A stretch of 64,000 bases of DNA, from positions 2,542,001-2,606,000 of the forward strand of contig JAPWFG010000022.1 of NCBI GenBank assembly GCA_028015205.1, given 5' to 3'. Shown here one piece after another: positions 11,805 through 22,134 of this stretch (position 1 is the stretch's first letter; the number at the start of each line of letters is the position of its first letter). Origin of the DNA: Mytilisepta virgata. Taxonomy: Eukaryota > Mollusca > Bivalvia > Mytilida > Mytilidae. The notes beneath the pieces were generated by a model. The model did no database searches. It was not told where the DNA came from and worked only from the letters and a program-made list of their open reading frames with translations. The position numbers were made by a program, and so were the translations under genes.

Positions 11805-12473
11805 GAAGAAACCACGAGTTTATGTTGACAATGAGAAGAACAGAATGCTGAACAGGGTTGGTAAGCCCTATGGTTATGTTGCTGCAAGACCTATGTCTGA
11901 ACCTGTGCGGTGGTCCAGACGAGTCCGAGGTCTGGAACCTGTTCCTGACATTCCCGCACCCCCTCCTTCTCCAGAAGTGGCTAGAGAGGCTCCTGAAGTC
12001 TCAATAGAAACTCTGGTGAGTTAACTTTCTCAGTTGTATTCTCTCCTGCATCAGAAGTTTCTGATATGGAAGAGTCTAAAGAGAATGTTACACTGAATGT
12101 GACCATTGGGCGTCTGCCATTTGATGGCCAGTTTTTCATTTCTGAGGATTTGCCATCTTATCCTTTGGCAGAATTCAGGCCTGCAGCTTCTGAAGCACCA
12201 TCACCACAGGAATTGTTATTTAGGGATGCCACACTTGTTTTGTCTGAATCGACAAGTATTGACCAATATAACACAACTGTGGAGGTGACCGTTTCAGAGG
12301 AACAGGCCTGCACTTCTGTGACACCATTACCACGGATGGCGTTATTTAGGGATATCACACTTGTTTGGTCCGACTCAGATGAGATGATAGAGACGAGTGT
12401 TGACTTATTTAACAACTGTGGAGGTGATTTTTTCAGGGGAACAGACCTGCACTTCTGTAACACCTCCACCTAG
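11805..12473 (+). pseudogene. Array monomer 6 (long), several lesions, split by the transposon nest
   Basis: Lesions relative to intact copies: a one-base loss in gaaactctggtgag (~12010), a short deletion in ctgccatttgatgg (~12117) and a loss in atttaacaactgtgg (~12410). The remainder of the long monomer (12474-13020) continues at 38124 after the insertion. It contains the left end of the 0.5-kb inverted-repeat element. Confidence 0.5.
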
Positions 12474-13005
12474 GATGGTGTTATTTAGGGATATCATGTT
12501 TGTTTTGTCTGCGCGACCCTGATGAGATGGAGGAGGCGAGCCTTCCCTATTTAACACAGCCGTGGAGGTGAATGTTGCAGGGGAACAGGCTATGGAGCAA
12601 CATCTCCATGGGAAATTGTAGGGTATGGGCTGTCATTGAAGATGAGGTGGCAACCCCTGTGGCGGAAAGAATTGTTCCTTTTCCAGAATGGCTCCCATGC
12701 CTTTTTTTTGCAGTGGTGCAAGCATTTAATATTTTTGTTTTTGTTTTGTTTGTTAAAAGATTTTTATATTTATCATTTTCAAAATTAATTTGCTTCAAAA
12801 ACTTTGAAGGATTTTTTTTTGTTTCCAAAATTTTAGTAGGGATTTAGTAGTAACAATTTTTTTAGAGAATAAATTTATTTTTCGCTCACCTGGGATATAG
12901 GCTGTCGTCTGTTAATTTTTCACATCTTGATCTTCTCCTCTGAAACTACTTGGCAGATTGTAACCAAACTTGGTAGGAATGATGTATTGAAGGACATCTA
13001 CAAAT

Positions 13006-13020
13006 GATCCACCATTGGTT
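13006..13020 (+). repeat. Target-site duplication of the outer retrotransposon, left copy
   Basis: gatccaccattggtt; the same 15 bp occurs at 38109-38123, where the interrupted monomer continues with ccgattggataaac exactly as in uninterrupted long monomers (for example at 41752). Confidence 0.93.
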
Positions 13021-13314
13021 GATTGATTGATTAATTATTGTTTTACGCCGTGTGGGCGACATTTAAGCCATATCACAGCGACAACTAATTAAATTAAATA
13101 TAATTAAAACAAATATCATCTAAAACGAATGAACTATTTACAAATAATATTTAAGGAGAAAATAAAACAATAAAACAATATAAGACAAACATCAAATTCA
13201 AAAATAATATCACAGACGAAATTTGGAATATTATATCACAGATACGCTATTAAATAAATTATATCATTCAAAACAAATTTTTAAAATTATTGGACTCTAC
13301 TCAAGAATGTCAGA
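13021..13314 (-). other. 3' UTR and tail of the outer non-LTR element
   Basis: Ends (minus strand) in CAATAATTAATCAATCAATC, a short (CAAT)n-type tail rather than poly(A). A hairpin with arms at 13046-13052 and 13074-13080 has one mismatch. This type of structured 3' end is the likely template landmark for the element's RT. Confidence 0.75.
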
Positions 13315-15560
13315 CTATATTCTCGAATACAGTCCAACGTCTTTCAAATACTGTAAAATACAGTTGCCAGCAACCTTTGTAAACAAGTCTTTCATATTGT
13401 TGACTGTGTATTACCGACTAATAATGTCGGATTTATCTACACAGTCAATTAAAAGATGTTTAATACTATGTCGACATTGACAAGGAATACACTCAGGAGG
13501 CGGCTCATTCTCTAAAATAAAAGAATGAGTCGTCCTGGAGTGGCCAATGCGACATCTAGTTAAAACCACTTGTTCTCTCCGGCTTCTGCCGAAGAAACAA
13601 ATACTTGTGCCAACAGTTGGCTCAATATGATGCAATTTATTGTCTGTAAGCAGATCCCACTGGGACTGCCACAGACGTACAACATATTTATAAATCAAAG
13701 GTTTAAAATCAGTATAAGGCACTGACATATTAGTAACTGGGTCATCTAAAGCATCCTTCGCTATACTATCTACGACTGTGTTTCCTCTGATACCAATATG
13801 ACTTGGTATCCAGATAAAAACTATTTCTTTGCCCGTTTGCACACGTCTTTTATAGAACTCAATAATATGGGCAATTAAAGGGTTTTTATATTTCTGACCT
13901 TCTATAGCCAATAAACATGAAAGTGAATCTGAGCAAATAAGAAATTTAAGTTTTTCAGACGTTCTGACAAATTTTAAAGCCAGAATGATGGCTCTAGCTT
14001 CAGCAGTAAATATTAAACTGGAAGATGGAAGGCGAAGAGTTGCTGCTTGCTGTCCATAGACTGCAGCGGCAGCCACTTTGTCCCCGTCTTTTGATCCATC
14101 AGTATAAATTTTATCATGAAATTCGAAATTTGATTTTATTTCAGCAAAATGTTGCTGAATTATAATAGGGTTTGTTTCAGACTTTTTATGTTTTCTAAGG
14201 TCAAAAATAAATTTAGGTTTGGGTACAAGCCAAGGTGGCGACTGAGGTATATTAATAGGGGCTATTTCATCCAGGTTGATATCAGAACCAGAAATATGTG
14301 GTTTCATCCGAATACCAAATGGAGGAATTTTATTTTCATGTTGTTCAAATATATCCTCATAGAGAGGATTGAAAACACAGTCGTAGGCAGGATTTGAAGG
14401 ATATGCTTTTAGCTTGGTTAAGTATTGTAAACCAAGTTTTATCCTACGGTTATAAAGAGACGGCTCGTTCGCCTCTACGTATAAACTCTCCACAGGAGAC
14501 GTTCTGAACGCCCCCAAGGCCAAACGTAGGCCTTGGTGGTGAACAGTACCTAAAATTTTTATATAGGATTTGCGAGGAGATCCATATATAATGCAACCAT
14601 AATCAAGTTTTGATCGTACAAGTGATCGATATAGATTTAACAAAATGTTTTTATCAGCACCCCAGTCAGTGCTAGAAACAACTTTTAAAATATCCAATGC
14701 TTTCAGGCATTTAGCTTTAAGCATTTTGATATGGGGTAGAAAGGTAAGTTTACTGTCAAAAAGTAACCCAAGGAATTTCGTTTCTTTAACTACTTTAATA
14801 GGTACATTGTAGAGTTTGAGTTCAGGGTTCAGGTTTATTACAGAAATGCATGCAGAGCGTTTTTGAGCTGGAAAATTTAAATCCATTTTCCGTAGCCCAT
14901 TTTTCAATTTTATTAAGAGATAACTGCAATTGACGTTCTATAGTGTTCATCTTTTTGGCTCTGTAACAAATCAAGAAGTCATCAACATAAAGAGAGCCTT
15001 CAACATTGTTTTGTAAGGTTTTTGCAAGACTGTTAATTTTAATGCTAAAGAGAGTAACTGAGAGAATACTTCCCTGTGGAACACCCATCTTTTGTTCAAA
15101 CGGATCAGACATTGTTGTATTCACCCTGACTTTGAACTCCCTTTCAGATAGAAAGTTCTGGATAAATGAAGGTAACCTACCTTTCAACCGTTTAAATCCT
15201 TTAAAATACCATATTTCCAAGTGGTGTCATACGCCTTTTCCAGATCGAAAAAGACCGACACCACATGTTCACCTTTAGCAAACCCTTTGCGTATAAATGA
15301 TTCGAAGCGAACAAGATGATCTAACGTGCTTCTGCCCTGCCGGAACCCACACTGTATGTTGGACAGGAGACCATTCGTCTCTAGGAACCAAACAAGGCGG
15401 TCGTTAATCATCCGTTCAAGTGTCTTGCAGATGCAACTTGTGAGGGCAATTGGCCGATAATTCGACGGTTCAAAATGATCGTTCCCAGGTTTTGGAACAG
15501 GGATAACTGTGACAAGTTTCCAAATAGAAGGCAAGTCTCCAGTTTCCCATACATTATTGA
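13315..15560 (-). pseudogene. Outer element ORF2, second half: RT and RNase H, broken
   Basis: Continues the ORF2 interrupted at 28411/32616. The RT part shows SIWKLVTVIPVPKPG, GFRQGRS, FFDLEKAYD, GVPQGSIL and YVDDFLICY. RNase H shows IYTDGSKDGD, FTAEARAI and ICSDSLSCLLAI. Breaks: a small deletion near 15195-15210 (the stretch equivalent to DMGL is altered), a frame change near 14822-14907, and a TAA at 13411-13413 about 32 codons before the normal stop at 13315-13317. Confidence 0.88.
15548..15560 (+). repeat. Target-site duplication of the inner retrotransposon, left copy
   Basis: catacattattga, repeated at 28398-28410 (and again at 32603-32615 through the later tandem duplication). Joining the two flanks restores continuous ORF2 homology of the outer element. 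Confidence 0.93.
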
Positions 15561-15898
15561 TTGATTGATTGATTGGTTGTTGTTTAACGCCGTGCTGGCG
15601 ATATTGCAGCCAATATCACGGCGAGAACTAATTAGACTCGAACTGATTAAAATGTCAAACAATACCTAAAATCAATAGAATATTTACAAATAAAATATTG
15701 AGGGCAGAATAAACAGTAAAACTGATATCACAGTCGAACTTCCATTTAGAAATAATATCACAGATACGCTATTCATCAAAGTCAATATACATAAAATATT
15801 CAGTAAAAGATATCATCTTATATAAAAACACGTCAATTAACAATAACAAAGTTTAAGATGATGACCAATGACTATACTCAAGAACATAGTAAAATAGT
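15561..15898 (-). other. 3' UTR with terminal hairpin and (CAAT)n tail, inner element
   Basis: The last ~35 nt before the tail fold as a two-part hairpin: CGCCGTG/CACGGCG arms at 15617-15623 and 15588-15594 enclose an ATATTG/CAATAT stem with loop GCTG. The tail is the tgattgattgattgg run at 15562-15576 seen from the plus strand. Confidence 0.75.
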
Positions 15899-16712
15899 CT
15901 ATATTCTGGAGTACAGTCCTACGTCTTTCAAATATTGTAAAAGACGGTCGCCAGCGACCACTGTAAATAAATCTTTCATATTATTGACTGTGTAGTACCG
16001 ACAAATTATGTCGGATTTATCCACACAGTCTATTAAAAGGTGTTTCACAGTGTGTCGACATTGGCACGGAATACACTCAGGAGGTGGCTCATTCTCTAAA
16101 ATAAAAGAATGAGTCGTCCTGGTGTGGCCAATGCGACATCTAGTTAAAATCACTTGTTCTCTTCGGCTTCTGCCGAACGAAAAAACATTTTTGCCAACAG
16201 TTGGCTCAATAGCATGTAATTTATTTTCTGTCAGCAGATCCCACTGGGACTGCCACAGACGTAAAACATATTTATAAATCACAAGTTTAAAATCCGTATA
16301 AGGCACTGACATATTAGTAATTGGGTCATCTAAAGCATCCTTCGCTATACTATCTACGACTGTGTTTCCTCGGATACCAATATGACTTGGTATCCAGATA
16401 AAAACTATTTCTTTGCCGATTTGTACAAGTCTTTTATAGAATTCAATAATATGGGCAATTAAAGGGTTTTTATATTTCTGACCTTCTATAGCCAATAAAC
16501 ATGAAAGAGAATCTGAGCATATAAGGAATTTCAGTTTATCAGACGTTCTGACAAATTTCAAAGCAAGAATGATAGCTCTAGCTTCTGCTGTAAATATTGA
16601 ACTGGAAGATGGAAGACGGAGAGTTGCTGCCTGCTGCCCATGGACTGCTGCGGCAGCCACTTTGTCCCCGTCCTTGGATCCATCAGTATAAATTGAGTCA
16701 TGAAATGCAAAT
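15899..16712 (-). pseudogene. Inner element ORF2, C-terminal part: RNase H domain (severed by the LTR element)
   Basis: Residues ~958-1226 of ORF2. RNase H acidic motifs are present: YTDGSKDGD (about D966), FTAEARAI, ICSDSLS and the TVVDSIAKDAL helix. A Cys/His-containing tail (ECIPCQCRHTVKHLLIDC) precedes the stop. RNase H would remove the RNA strand after first-strand synthesis. The domain is cut off from its start by the insertion at 16713, so it cannot be translated as part of ORF2. Confidence 0.9.
16709..16712 (+). repeat. 4-bp target duplication of the LTR element, left
   Basis: aaat, repeated at 22744-22747. With one copy removed, ORF2 of the host element reads through as 1227 codons including the stop. 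Confidence 0.85.
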
Positions 16713-16961
16713 TGTTATGATATTGTAATTATTATATTTATTTATCTTGGCCTGGTTTGTTTTGTGTGGCCTTGTGACGTGTATAATGTGTTTACATAAT
16801 ACTTATAGTTGTTTACCAAATAATGTTATAACTGCGCAGTTTAGAAATCACTGGAACAATAATGGATACTGATGGAATAACTAGAACTTTCTATTTGACT
16901 TACGTAATAATTATGGTGTGATTCGAACTTCTACCGTATTCCAGAAGTTTCCGTTCTACAG

Positions 16962-16970
16962 TATATATAT
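16962..16970 (+). promoter_or_regulatory. Probable TATA box in the 5' LTR
   Basis: tatatatat, the only clear TATA motif in the 5' half of the LTR, 284 bp before AATAAA. The start site itself is not visible. Confidence 0.5.
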
Positions 16971-17245
16971 GGACACGAAAGTTAAACTTGCAGAGCATAG
17001 CATATTGGACCGTACATAGACATTCTTATGTTCTCAGCTGTTGGATTTATTTACGTTTCATACATCGTACTTGACAGACTGTTATTTTCATTACATCATA
17101 CTAGATTGTGACTGATTGGATATAATATTCCGTTTGGATTCAGGCAACAGTGACCAGTATTCCGGATCAAGAAAAAACAGGATTTTGAACAGTTAAGTTG
17201 ACATTTTAGTTTTTTTTGTAATATTTTTGTAAACTTTGTATATAT

Positions 17246-17251
17246 AATAAA
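17246..17251 (+). terminator. Poly(A) signal in the 5' LTR
   Basis: AATAAA followed by a T-rich stretch. The functional counterpart for full-length RNA is the 3' LTR copy at 22668-22673. Confidence 0.6.
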
Positions 17252-17326
17252 TCTTGTTAAATTTTATTATTGATTTGTGTCTTTTGTTGGCTACATTTTA
17301 AAGGTGATTTCGGCCGTAACAGAAAT

Positions 17327-17344
17327 TGGGGGCTCGTCTCGGGA
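17327..17344 (+). other. Primer-binding site, tRNA-Pro-like
   Basis: TGGGGGCTCGTCTCGGGA lies 5 nt after the LTR end. The first 12 bases equal the widely used tRNA-Pro primer site and the rest fits with one extra T. The primer tRNA of the host species cannot be confirmed from here. Confidence 0.65.
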
Positions 17345-17410
17345 GAACGTTAATATCTTAATAAATTTTTTCAGTATTTTTATTAGAATTAGCCAACAAA
17401 ATTCTACAAA

Positions 17411-20400
17411 ATGGAATTTGATGCTGGTAAATTTTTGAAAACGCCAGACCTGGAAGGGTTTGATAAATTAAAGAAAGAAGAATTAGTGTTGCTTGCTAAA
17501 CATCTAAAAATAGATTTTAGAACATCTATGAGAAAACAAATTATAAAAAATTTGGTAATAGACAATTTAGTTGATTTAGAAATTTTTGGTGAAGAGGCTC
17601 TTGACCTCAAGGTCGAAAATGTTGATGCTTTAAAATTAAAACAGCTTGAATTAGAACACGAACTTAAATTAAAACAATTAGAAAAAGAAGAAAAACAATT
17701 ACAGGCAGAACTTGAAATGAGAGAAAGGTTAGAGATGGAGAAAATAAAAATAGAAATAGCTAAAGTAGAAAGCAACACTAAGTCAAAATCAGAACAATTT
17801 GAGGCAGCAAAAAATATACGTTTGGTTCCCAAATTTTGTGAAAAAACGGTGGATAAATTTTTTCCACAATTTGAGAAAATTGCTCAAAATTTGAAATGGC
17901 CAAAGCCTTATTGGACTACAATGTTGCAAAGTGTTTTTGTGGGCAAGGCCGCTGAAATTTACTCAGCACTTTCTTCAGAAAAAAGTTCTGATTATGACAC
18001 TGTTAAACAGGAAGTTTTGAAAGCTTATGAGCTAGTGCCAGAAGCATATAGACAGAAATTTAGGTCTTATAAAAAGTTTGAAACACAAACCTATGTTGAA
18101 TTTGCTAGGGAAAAAGAAGATTTATTTGATAAATGGCTTACGTCAAAGAAAATAGATAAAAATTTTGATAAATTAAGACAATTAATGTTATTAGAAGAGT
18201 TCAAGCAGTGTGTTAATTTAGACTTAAAAACACATTTAGATGACAAAACTGTTGAGACATTGCAAGATGCAGCTGTTGTTTCCGATAATTATACCATTTC
18301 ACATAAAAGGAGTTTCAAAGGTCAAAATTTTAATACTTCAAGCGGAAATTACAAAAATCAAAGCACTGAGCGTACTGATATTAAGCCTGTTGCACAGAAT
18401 AAGAGTCCGTCTAGTTATAACATGTCTGGTCCAAAATTTGATACTTTTGAGAAGAAGTCACTAACTTGTGCTTATTGTAAGAAAAATGGTCACCTGATGG
18501 CTGATTGTTTTAGACTCCAGAAGAAGAATGAAAGAGATCATAAGCCCAAGTCCAGTGCTTGTACGACACCCGTTGTTACCAATAAGTTGGAATGTCCTGC
18601 GAGTCAGGCTTTTAAGTCCAGTTTTTGTGATTACATGGAGGATTATAAGCCCTTTATGTCTGATGGGTTTGTTTCTATTGTTAATAATACTACTCCTCAG
18701 CCTATTAAGATTTTACGGGACACTGGAGCTTCTCAGTCTTTGTTGTTAGAAGGTGTGTTGCCTTTGTCCGAGGAGACGTCCGTTGGTGCCTCCGTTTTGT
18801 TACGAGGTGTGGAGTTAGGTTGTATAGATGTTCCCCTCCATCGTATTTATTTGAAGTCGGATTTAATTACTGGACCAGTTGTTGTGGGTGTTCGTCCTAC
18901 TCTCCCTGTTGAGGGTGTTTCATTATTGCTAGGAAATGATCTAGCTAGGAACAAAGTGGTTGCTGAACCAATTGTTACCAGTGAACCGGTGGTGGATGTT
19001 AAATCACCTGAAGATGATGCTGAACTGTATCCAGCTTGTGTTGTTACTAGGGCAATGGCAAGAAAACAACAAGATGAGGATTTACAAGAAGGCCAGTATG
19101 ATTATTTGGACCTTTCTGACACTTTTCTTGTCGACATTGAAGGTCCCGGTACTTCAGAAAAAGCCATAATAAGACCACCTGGTACTAACGAACGTGTAAT
19201 TATGCCATGGCCAGACGTGAACAGCCATTCATTAGACAAAAGAACATTTAGGGAAGAACAGAATAAAGACCCTGAGGTTCTTCAACTCTGCAAGAGGGCT
19301 CTACCACAAGAAGAAGCAGAAAAAGTGGCCGAATGTTACTACCATCAAGACGGCATTTTGATGAGGAAGTGGAGGCCCCCTGATGCTATCCCAGAGGAAG
19401 AATGGAGAGTGGTATACCAAGTGGTGGTGCCTAAAGTCTATAGGCAAGAAATTATTGGTCTTGCCCATGACACCCCCTTGGCTGGACATTTAGGTATAAG
19501 GAAGACTTGCCTTAAGATCTTGCAACATTTCTACTGGCCCAGACTTAGAAATGATGTCACAGAATACTGTAAATCATGCCATATATGCCAGGTTGTTGGC
19601 AAGCCTAACCAGAAAATACCACCAGCACCACTTCTGCCAATTCCAGCCTTTGAAGAACCTTTCAGCCGAGTGCTTATTGATTGCGTTGGACCTTTACCAA
19701 AGACCAAGACAGGAAATGCTTATTTACTGACGATCATGTGTACATCCACTCGCTTTCCTGAGGCTATTCCCTTAAGGAATATCAAGACACCAACTATTGT
19801 CAAAGCTCTTATCAAATTTTTCACATTAGTAGGACTTCCTAAGTCTATACAGTCCGACCAGGGTTCAAATTTTATGTCAGGTTTATTTCAGCAGGTCGTT
19901 TACCAGTTAGGGATTGCTCAGTATAGATCAAGTGCTTATCATCCAGAATCTCAAGGTGCCTTAGAACGTTTTCATCAAACATTGAAAAACATGATTAGAA
20001 CTTATTGTCTTCAATTTGACAGGGACTGGGATGATGGTGTTCACTTTCTACTTTTTGCGGTCCGAGAGGCTGTTCAAGAATCCCTTGGTTTTAGCCCCTT
20101 TGAGTTAGTGTTTGGTCATACTGTAAGGGGACCTTTGAAATTGATTAAGGAAAAATGGCTTACTGAACACACTGACTTGAATCTTCTAGACTATGTATCT
20201 AGATTTAAAGAAAAATTGTATACTGCTTGTCAAATTGCTCAGAAAAACTTAAAAACTGTACAGAATAAGATGAAAATATGGTATGATAAAGATGCCAGGG
20301 ACAGAGTTTTTGAGCCTGGTGATAAGGTACTTGTATTTTTGCCAGTCCCTGGGCATCCTTTACAGGCTAAATACTGTGGTCCTTATACAATTGACAGTAA

Positions 20401-22042
20401 AATCAATGATTTGAATTATATTGTAAAAACTCCAGGTCGGCGTAAACAAAATAGAGTGTGTCACATTAATATGTTAAAACCATATTTTGAGCGTACTAAT
20501 GAAGGTGAGAGTAAACCAGTTGCCACTTTAGCCATGGTTAAATCAGAGAACGATCATGACAAACCAGATATAATTGAACCATCTTTTGATTCGAAGACTA
20601 TGGAACAAACTGTTAGATTGAAAAATTCAGAAATTTTGTCAAATTTAGACTCAAAACTTGCACATCTGTCTTTCGATCGCAGACAAAAATTGAAAACTTT
20701 GGTATTTTCTTTTAAAAATCTTTTTCCAGATGTGCCAAACAAAACCACTGCTGTTTGTCATGATGTTGATGTAGGCGATGCTTCTCCAATTAAGCAACAT
20801 CCTTACCGGCTCAATCCACTTAAACTTGATGTTATGAGACAAGAAATTAGATATATGCTTGACAATGATATTATTGAGCCGAGTAACAGTGAATGGAGCT
20901 CTCCTTGTCTTCTCGTGCCCAAACCAGATAAAACCTTTCGTTTCGTTACTGACTTCAGAAAAGTCAACTCAGTTTCAAAATCTGACTCCTATCCGATTCC
21001 AAGGATAGAGGATTGCATTGATAACATTGGACAATCAAAATTCGTAAGCAAATTTGATTTATTAAAAGGTTACTGGCGGGTCCCCCTGACACCGAGAGCT
21101 CGTAAAATATCAGCTTTTGTCACACCAGACGGCTTATTTCAATATACTGTCATGCCGTTTGGTATGAAAAATGCTCCAGCTACGTTTCAAAGAATGATTA
21201 ATAATGTTATAAAAGATTTAGACTGTTGTTATGCTTATATTGATGATCTTATTGTATGTAGTGATAGCTGGGAAGAGCATTTAACACATTTATATGATAC
21301 TTTTGATAGATTGTCACAATCAAATTTGACTGTTAATCTTGCTAAAAGTGAATTTTGTAAGGCCACTGTTGATTATTTAGGGCACACAGTTGGCCAAGGT
21401 CAAGTGAAACCTATTATGGCTAAAGTGGATGCAATTACCAATTTTCCTCCTCCTACAAATAAAAAACAACTTATGAGATATTTAGGCATGATTGGATTTT
21501 ACAGAAAATTTTGTTCAAATTTTGCTACTGTTGTTCAACCATTGACTCATCTTTTACGAAAAGATTCTAAATTCATCTGGAGTGATAATTGTCAAAACTC
21601 TTTTGAAAAAAGCAAATCACTTTTAATTAACAGTCCCGTTCTTATCACTCCAGACTTTAAAAAGCAATTCAAACTTGCCGTTGATGCAAGTGATGTAGGA
21701 GTTGGAGCCGTTTTATATCAAGAAACAGATGATAATGTTGAGAAACCTATATCATATTTTTCCAAGAAATTAGATAAACATCAGAAAAATTATTCCACTA
21801 TTGAAAAAGAATGTTTTGCACTGTTGTCTGCACTTCAACATTTTGATGTATATTTAAATCCCACTATGCATCCTATTCTGGTTTATACTGATCATAATCC
21901 TCTCACCTTCATACATAAAATGAGAAACAAGAACCAGAGGTTGACTAGGTGGAGTTTATTGTTACAGGAATATGATATTATTGTAAAACATATTAAAGGT
22001 AAAGATAATGTAATAGCAGATGCTTTATCTAGATCTTATTAA
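17411..22042 (+). CDS. gag-pol: Gag-Pol polyprotein, order Gag-PR-IN-RT-RNase H (1543 aa)
   Basis: Single frame without the usual gag/pol shift. Gag: helical, Lys/Glu-rich coiled coil at ~60-125, then a zinc knuckle C353-X2-C-X4-H-X4-C366. Protease: DTGAS at 437-441. Integrase: HHCC zinc domain (H686, H693, C720, C723), catalytic D757, D816, E852 (DDX35E spacing) and a GPY module at 990-992. RT: catalytic D1216 and YIDD 1276-1279. RNase H: D1425, E1467, D1494, with IADALSR at the C-terminus. The product would copy the RNA in cytoplasmic particles and integrate the DNA. Integrase upstream of RT is the Ty1/copia order, but RT and GPY-type integrase are Ty3/gypsy in kind, as in the Gmr1 group. 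All catalytic residues checked are present. The start is the first ATG, 67 nt after the binding site. Confidence 0.95.
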   Translation: MEFDAGKFLKTPDLEGFDKLKKEELVLLAKHLKIDFRTSMRKQIIKNLVIDNLVDLEIFGEEALDLKVENVDALKLKQLELEHELKLKQLEKEEKQLQAELEMRERLEMEKIKIEIAKVESNTKSKSEQFEAAKNIRLVPKFCEKTVDKFFPQFEKIAQNLKWPKPYWTTMLQSVFVGKAAEIYSALSSEKSSDYDTVKQEVLKAYELVPEAYRQKFRSYKKFETQTYVEFAREKEDLFDKWLTSKKIDKNFDKLRQLMLLEEFKQCVNLDLKTHLDDKTVETLQDAAVVSDNYTISHKRSFKGQNFNTSSGNYKNQSTERTDIKPVAQNKSPSSYNMSGPKFDTFEKKSLTCAYCKKNGHLMADCFRLQKKNERDHKPKSSACTTPVVTNKLECPASQAFKSSFCDYMEDYKPFMSDGFVSIVNNTTPQPIKILRDTGASQSLLLEGVLPLSEETSVGASVLLRGVELGCIDVPLHRIYLKSDLITGPVVVGVRPTLPVEGVSLLLGNDLARNKVVAEPIVTSEPVVDVKSPEDDAELYPACVVTRAMARKQQDEDLQEGQYDYLDLSDTFLVDIEGPGTSEKAIIRPPGTNERVIMPWPDVNSHSLDKRTFREEQNKDPEVLQLCKRALPQEEAEKVAECYYHQDGILMRKWRPPDAIPEEEWRVVYQVVVPKVYRQEIIGLAHDTPLAGHLGIRKTCLKILQHFYWPRLRNDVTEYCKSCHICQVVGKPNQKIPPAPLLPIPAFEEPFSRVLIDCVGPLPKTKTGNAYLLTIMCTSTRFPEAIPLRNIKTPTIVKALIKFFTLVGLPKSIQSDQGSNFMSGLFQQVVYQLGIAQYRSSAYHPESQGALERFHQTLKNMIRTYCLQFDRDWDDGVHFLLFAVREAVQESLGFSPFELVFGHTVRGPLKLIKEKWLTEHTDLNLLDYVSRFKEKLYTACQIAQKNLKTVQNKMKIWYDKDARDRVFEPGDKVLVFLPVPGHPLQAKYCGPYTIDSKINDLNYIVKTPGRRKQNRVCHINMLKPYFERTNEGESKPVATLAMVKSENDHDKPDIIEPSFDSKTMEQTVRLKNSEILSNLDSKLAHLSFDRRQKLKTLVFSFKNLFPDVPNKTTAVCHDVDVGDASPIKQHPYRLNPLKLDVMRQEIRYMLDNDIIEPSNSEWSSPCLLVPKPDKTFRFVTDFRKVNSVSKSDSYPIPRIEDCIDNIGQSKFVSKFDLLKGYWRVPLTPRARKISAFVTPDGLFQYTVMPFGMKNAPATFQRMINNVIKDLDCCYAYIDDLIVCSDSWEEHLTHLYDTFDRLSQSNLTVNLAKSEFCKATVDYLGHTVGQGQVKPIMAKVDAITNFPPPTNKKQLMRYLGMIGFYRKFCSNFATVVQPLTHLLRKDSKFIWSDNCQNSFEKSKSLLINSPVLITPDFKKQFKLAVDASDVGVGAVLYQETDDNVEKPISYFSKKLDKHQKNYSTIEKECFALLSALQHFDVYLNPTMHPILVYTDHNPLTFIHKMRNKNQRLTRWSLLLQEYDIIVKHIKGKDNVIADALSRSY

Positions 22043-22060
22043 AACACTGTATACATACTA

Positions 22061-22078
22061 TATATATATATATATTTT
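22061..22078 (+). repeat. (TA)n microsatellite
   Basis: Alternating TA run between the Gag-Pol stop and the polypurine tract. Confidence 0.6.
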
Positions 22079-22123
22079 TGTATATATTGTTCATGAAGTT
22101 CTCGTTACACTCAAACTTCTTTT

Positions 22124-22134
22124 AAGGGGGGAGG
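22124..22134 (+). other. Polypurine tract
   Basis: aaggggggagg directly abuts the TG of the 3' LTR; expected primer for plus-strand synthesis. Confidence 0.85.

Larger units (their letters stand above)
6141..13020 (+). repeat. Tandem exon-like array, left block (6 monomers)
   Basis: Homology with the array begins near gattttaagggtaaag at 6141. Exon-like blocks start after the acceptor cag at 6575, 8411, 9261, 10108, 10958 and 11805. The spacing is 1836, 850, 847, 850 and 847 bp. The first and last monomers are long; the middle four form two 1697-bp dimers (8411-10107 and 10108-11804). The last monomer is cut at 13020 by the transposon nest and resumes at 38124; joined, it measures 1834 bp, matching the first one. 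Confidence 0.92.
16713..17321 (+). repeat. 5' LTR
   Basis: 609 bp, TG..CA ends, same length and apparently same sequence as 22135-22743. Contains a TATA-like box and a downstream AATAAA, so transcription start and polyadenylation signals are both supplied by the LTR. Confidence 0.95.

Noticed and set aside
17411..22042. Classifying the LTR element as Ty1/copia because integrase precedes RT
   Set aside because: The YIDD RT with GMKNAPATFQRM, the RNase H with ADALSR and the GPY-type integrase are Ty3/gypsy in character; order alone is not enough.
22043..22134. Envelope gene or extra frame after Gag-Pol (endogenous retrovirus)
   Set aside because: Only 92 bp with a TA run and the polypurine tract lie between the stop and the 3' LTR.
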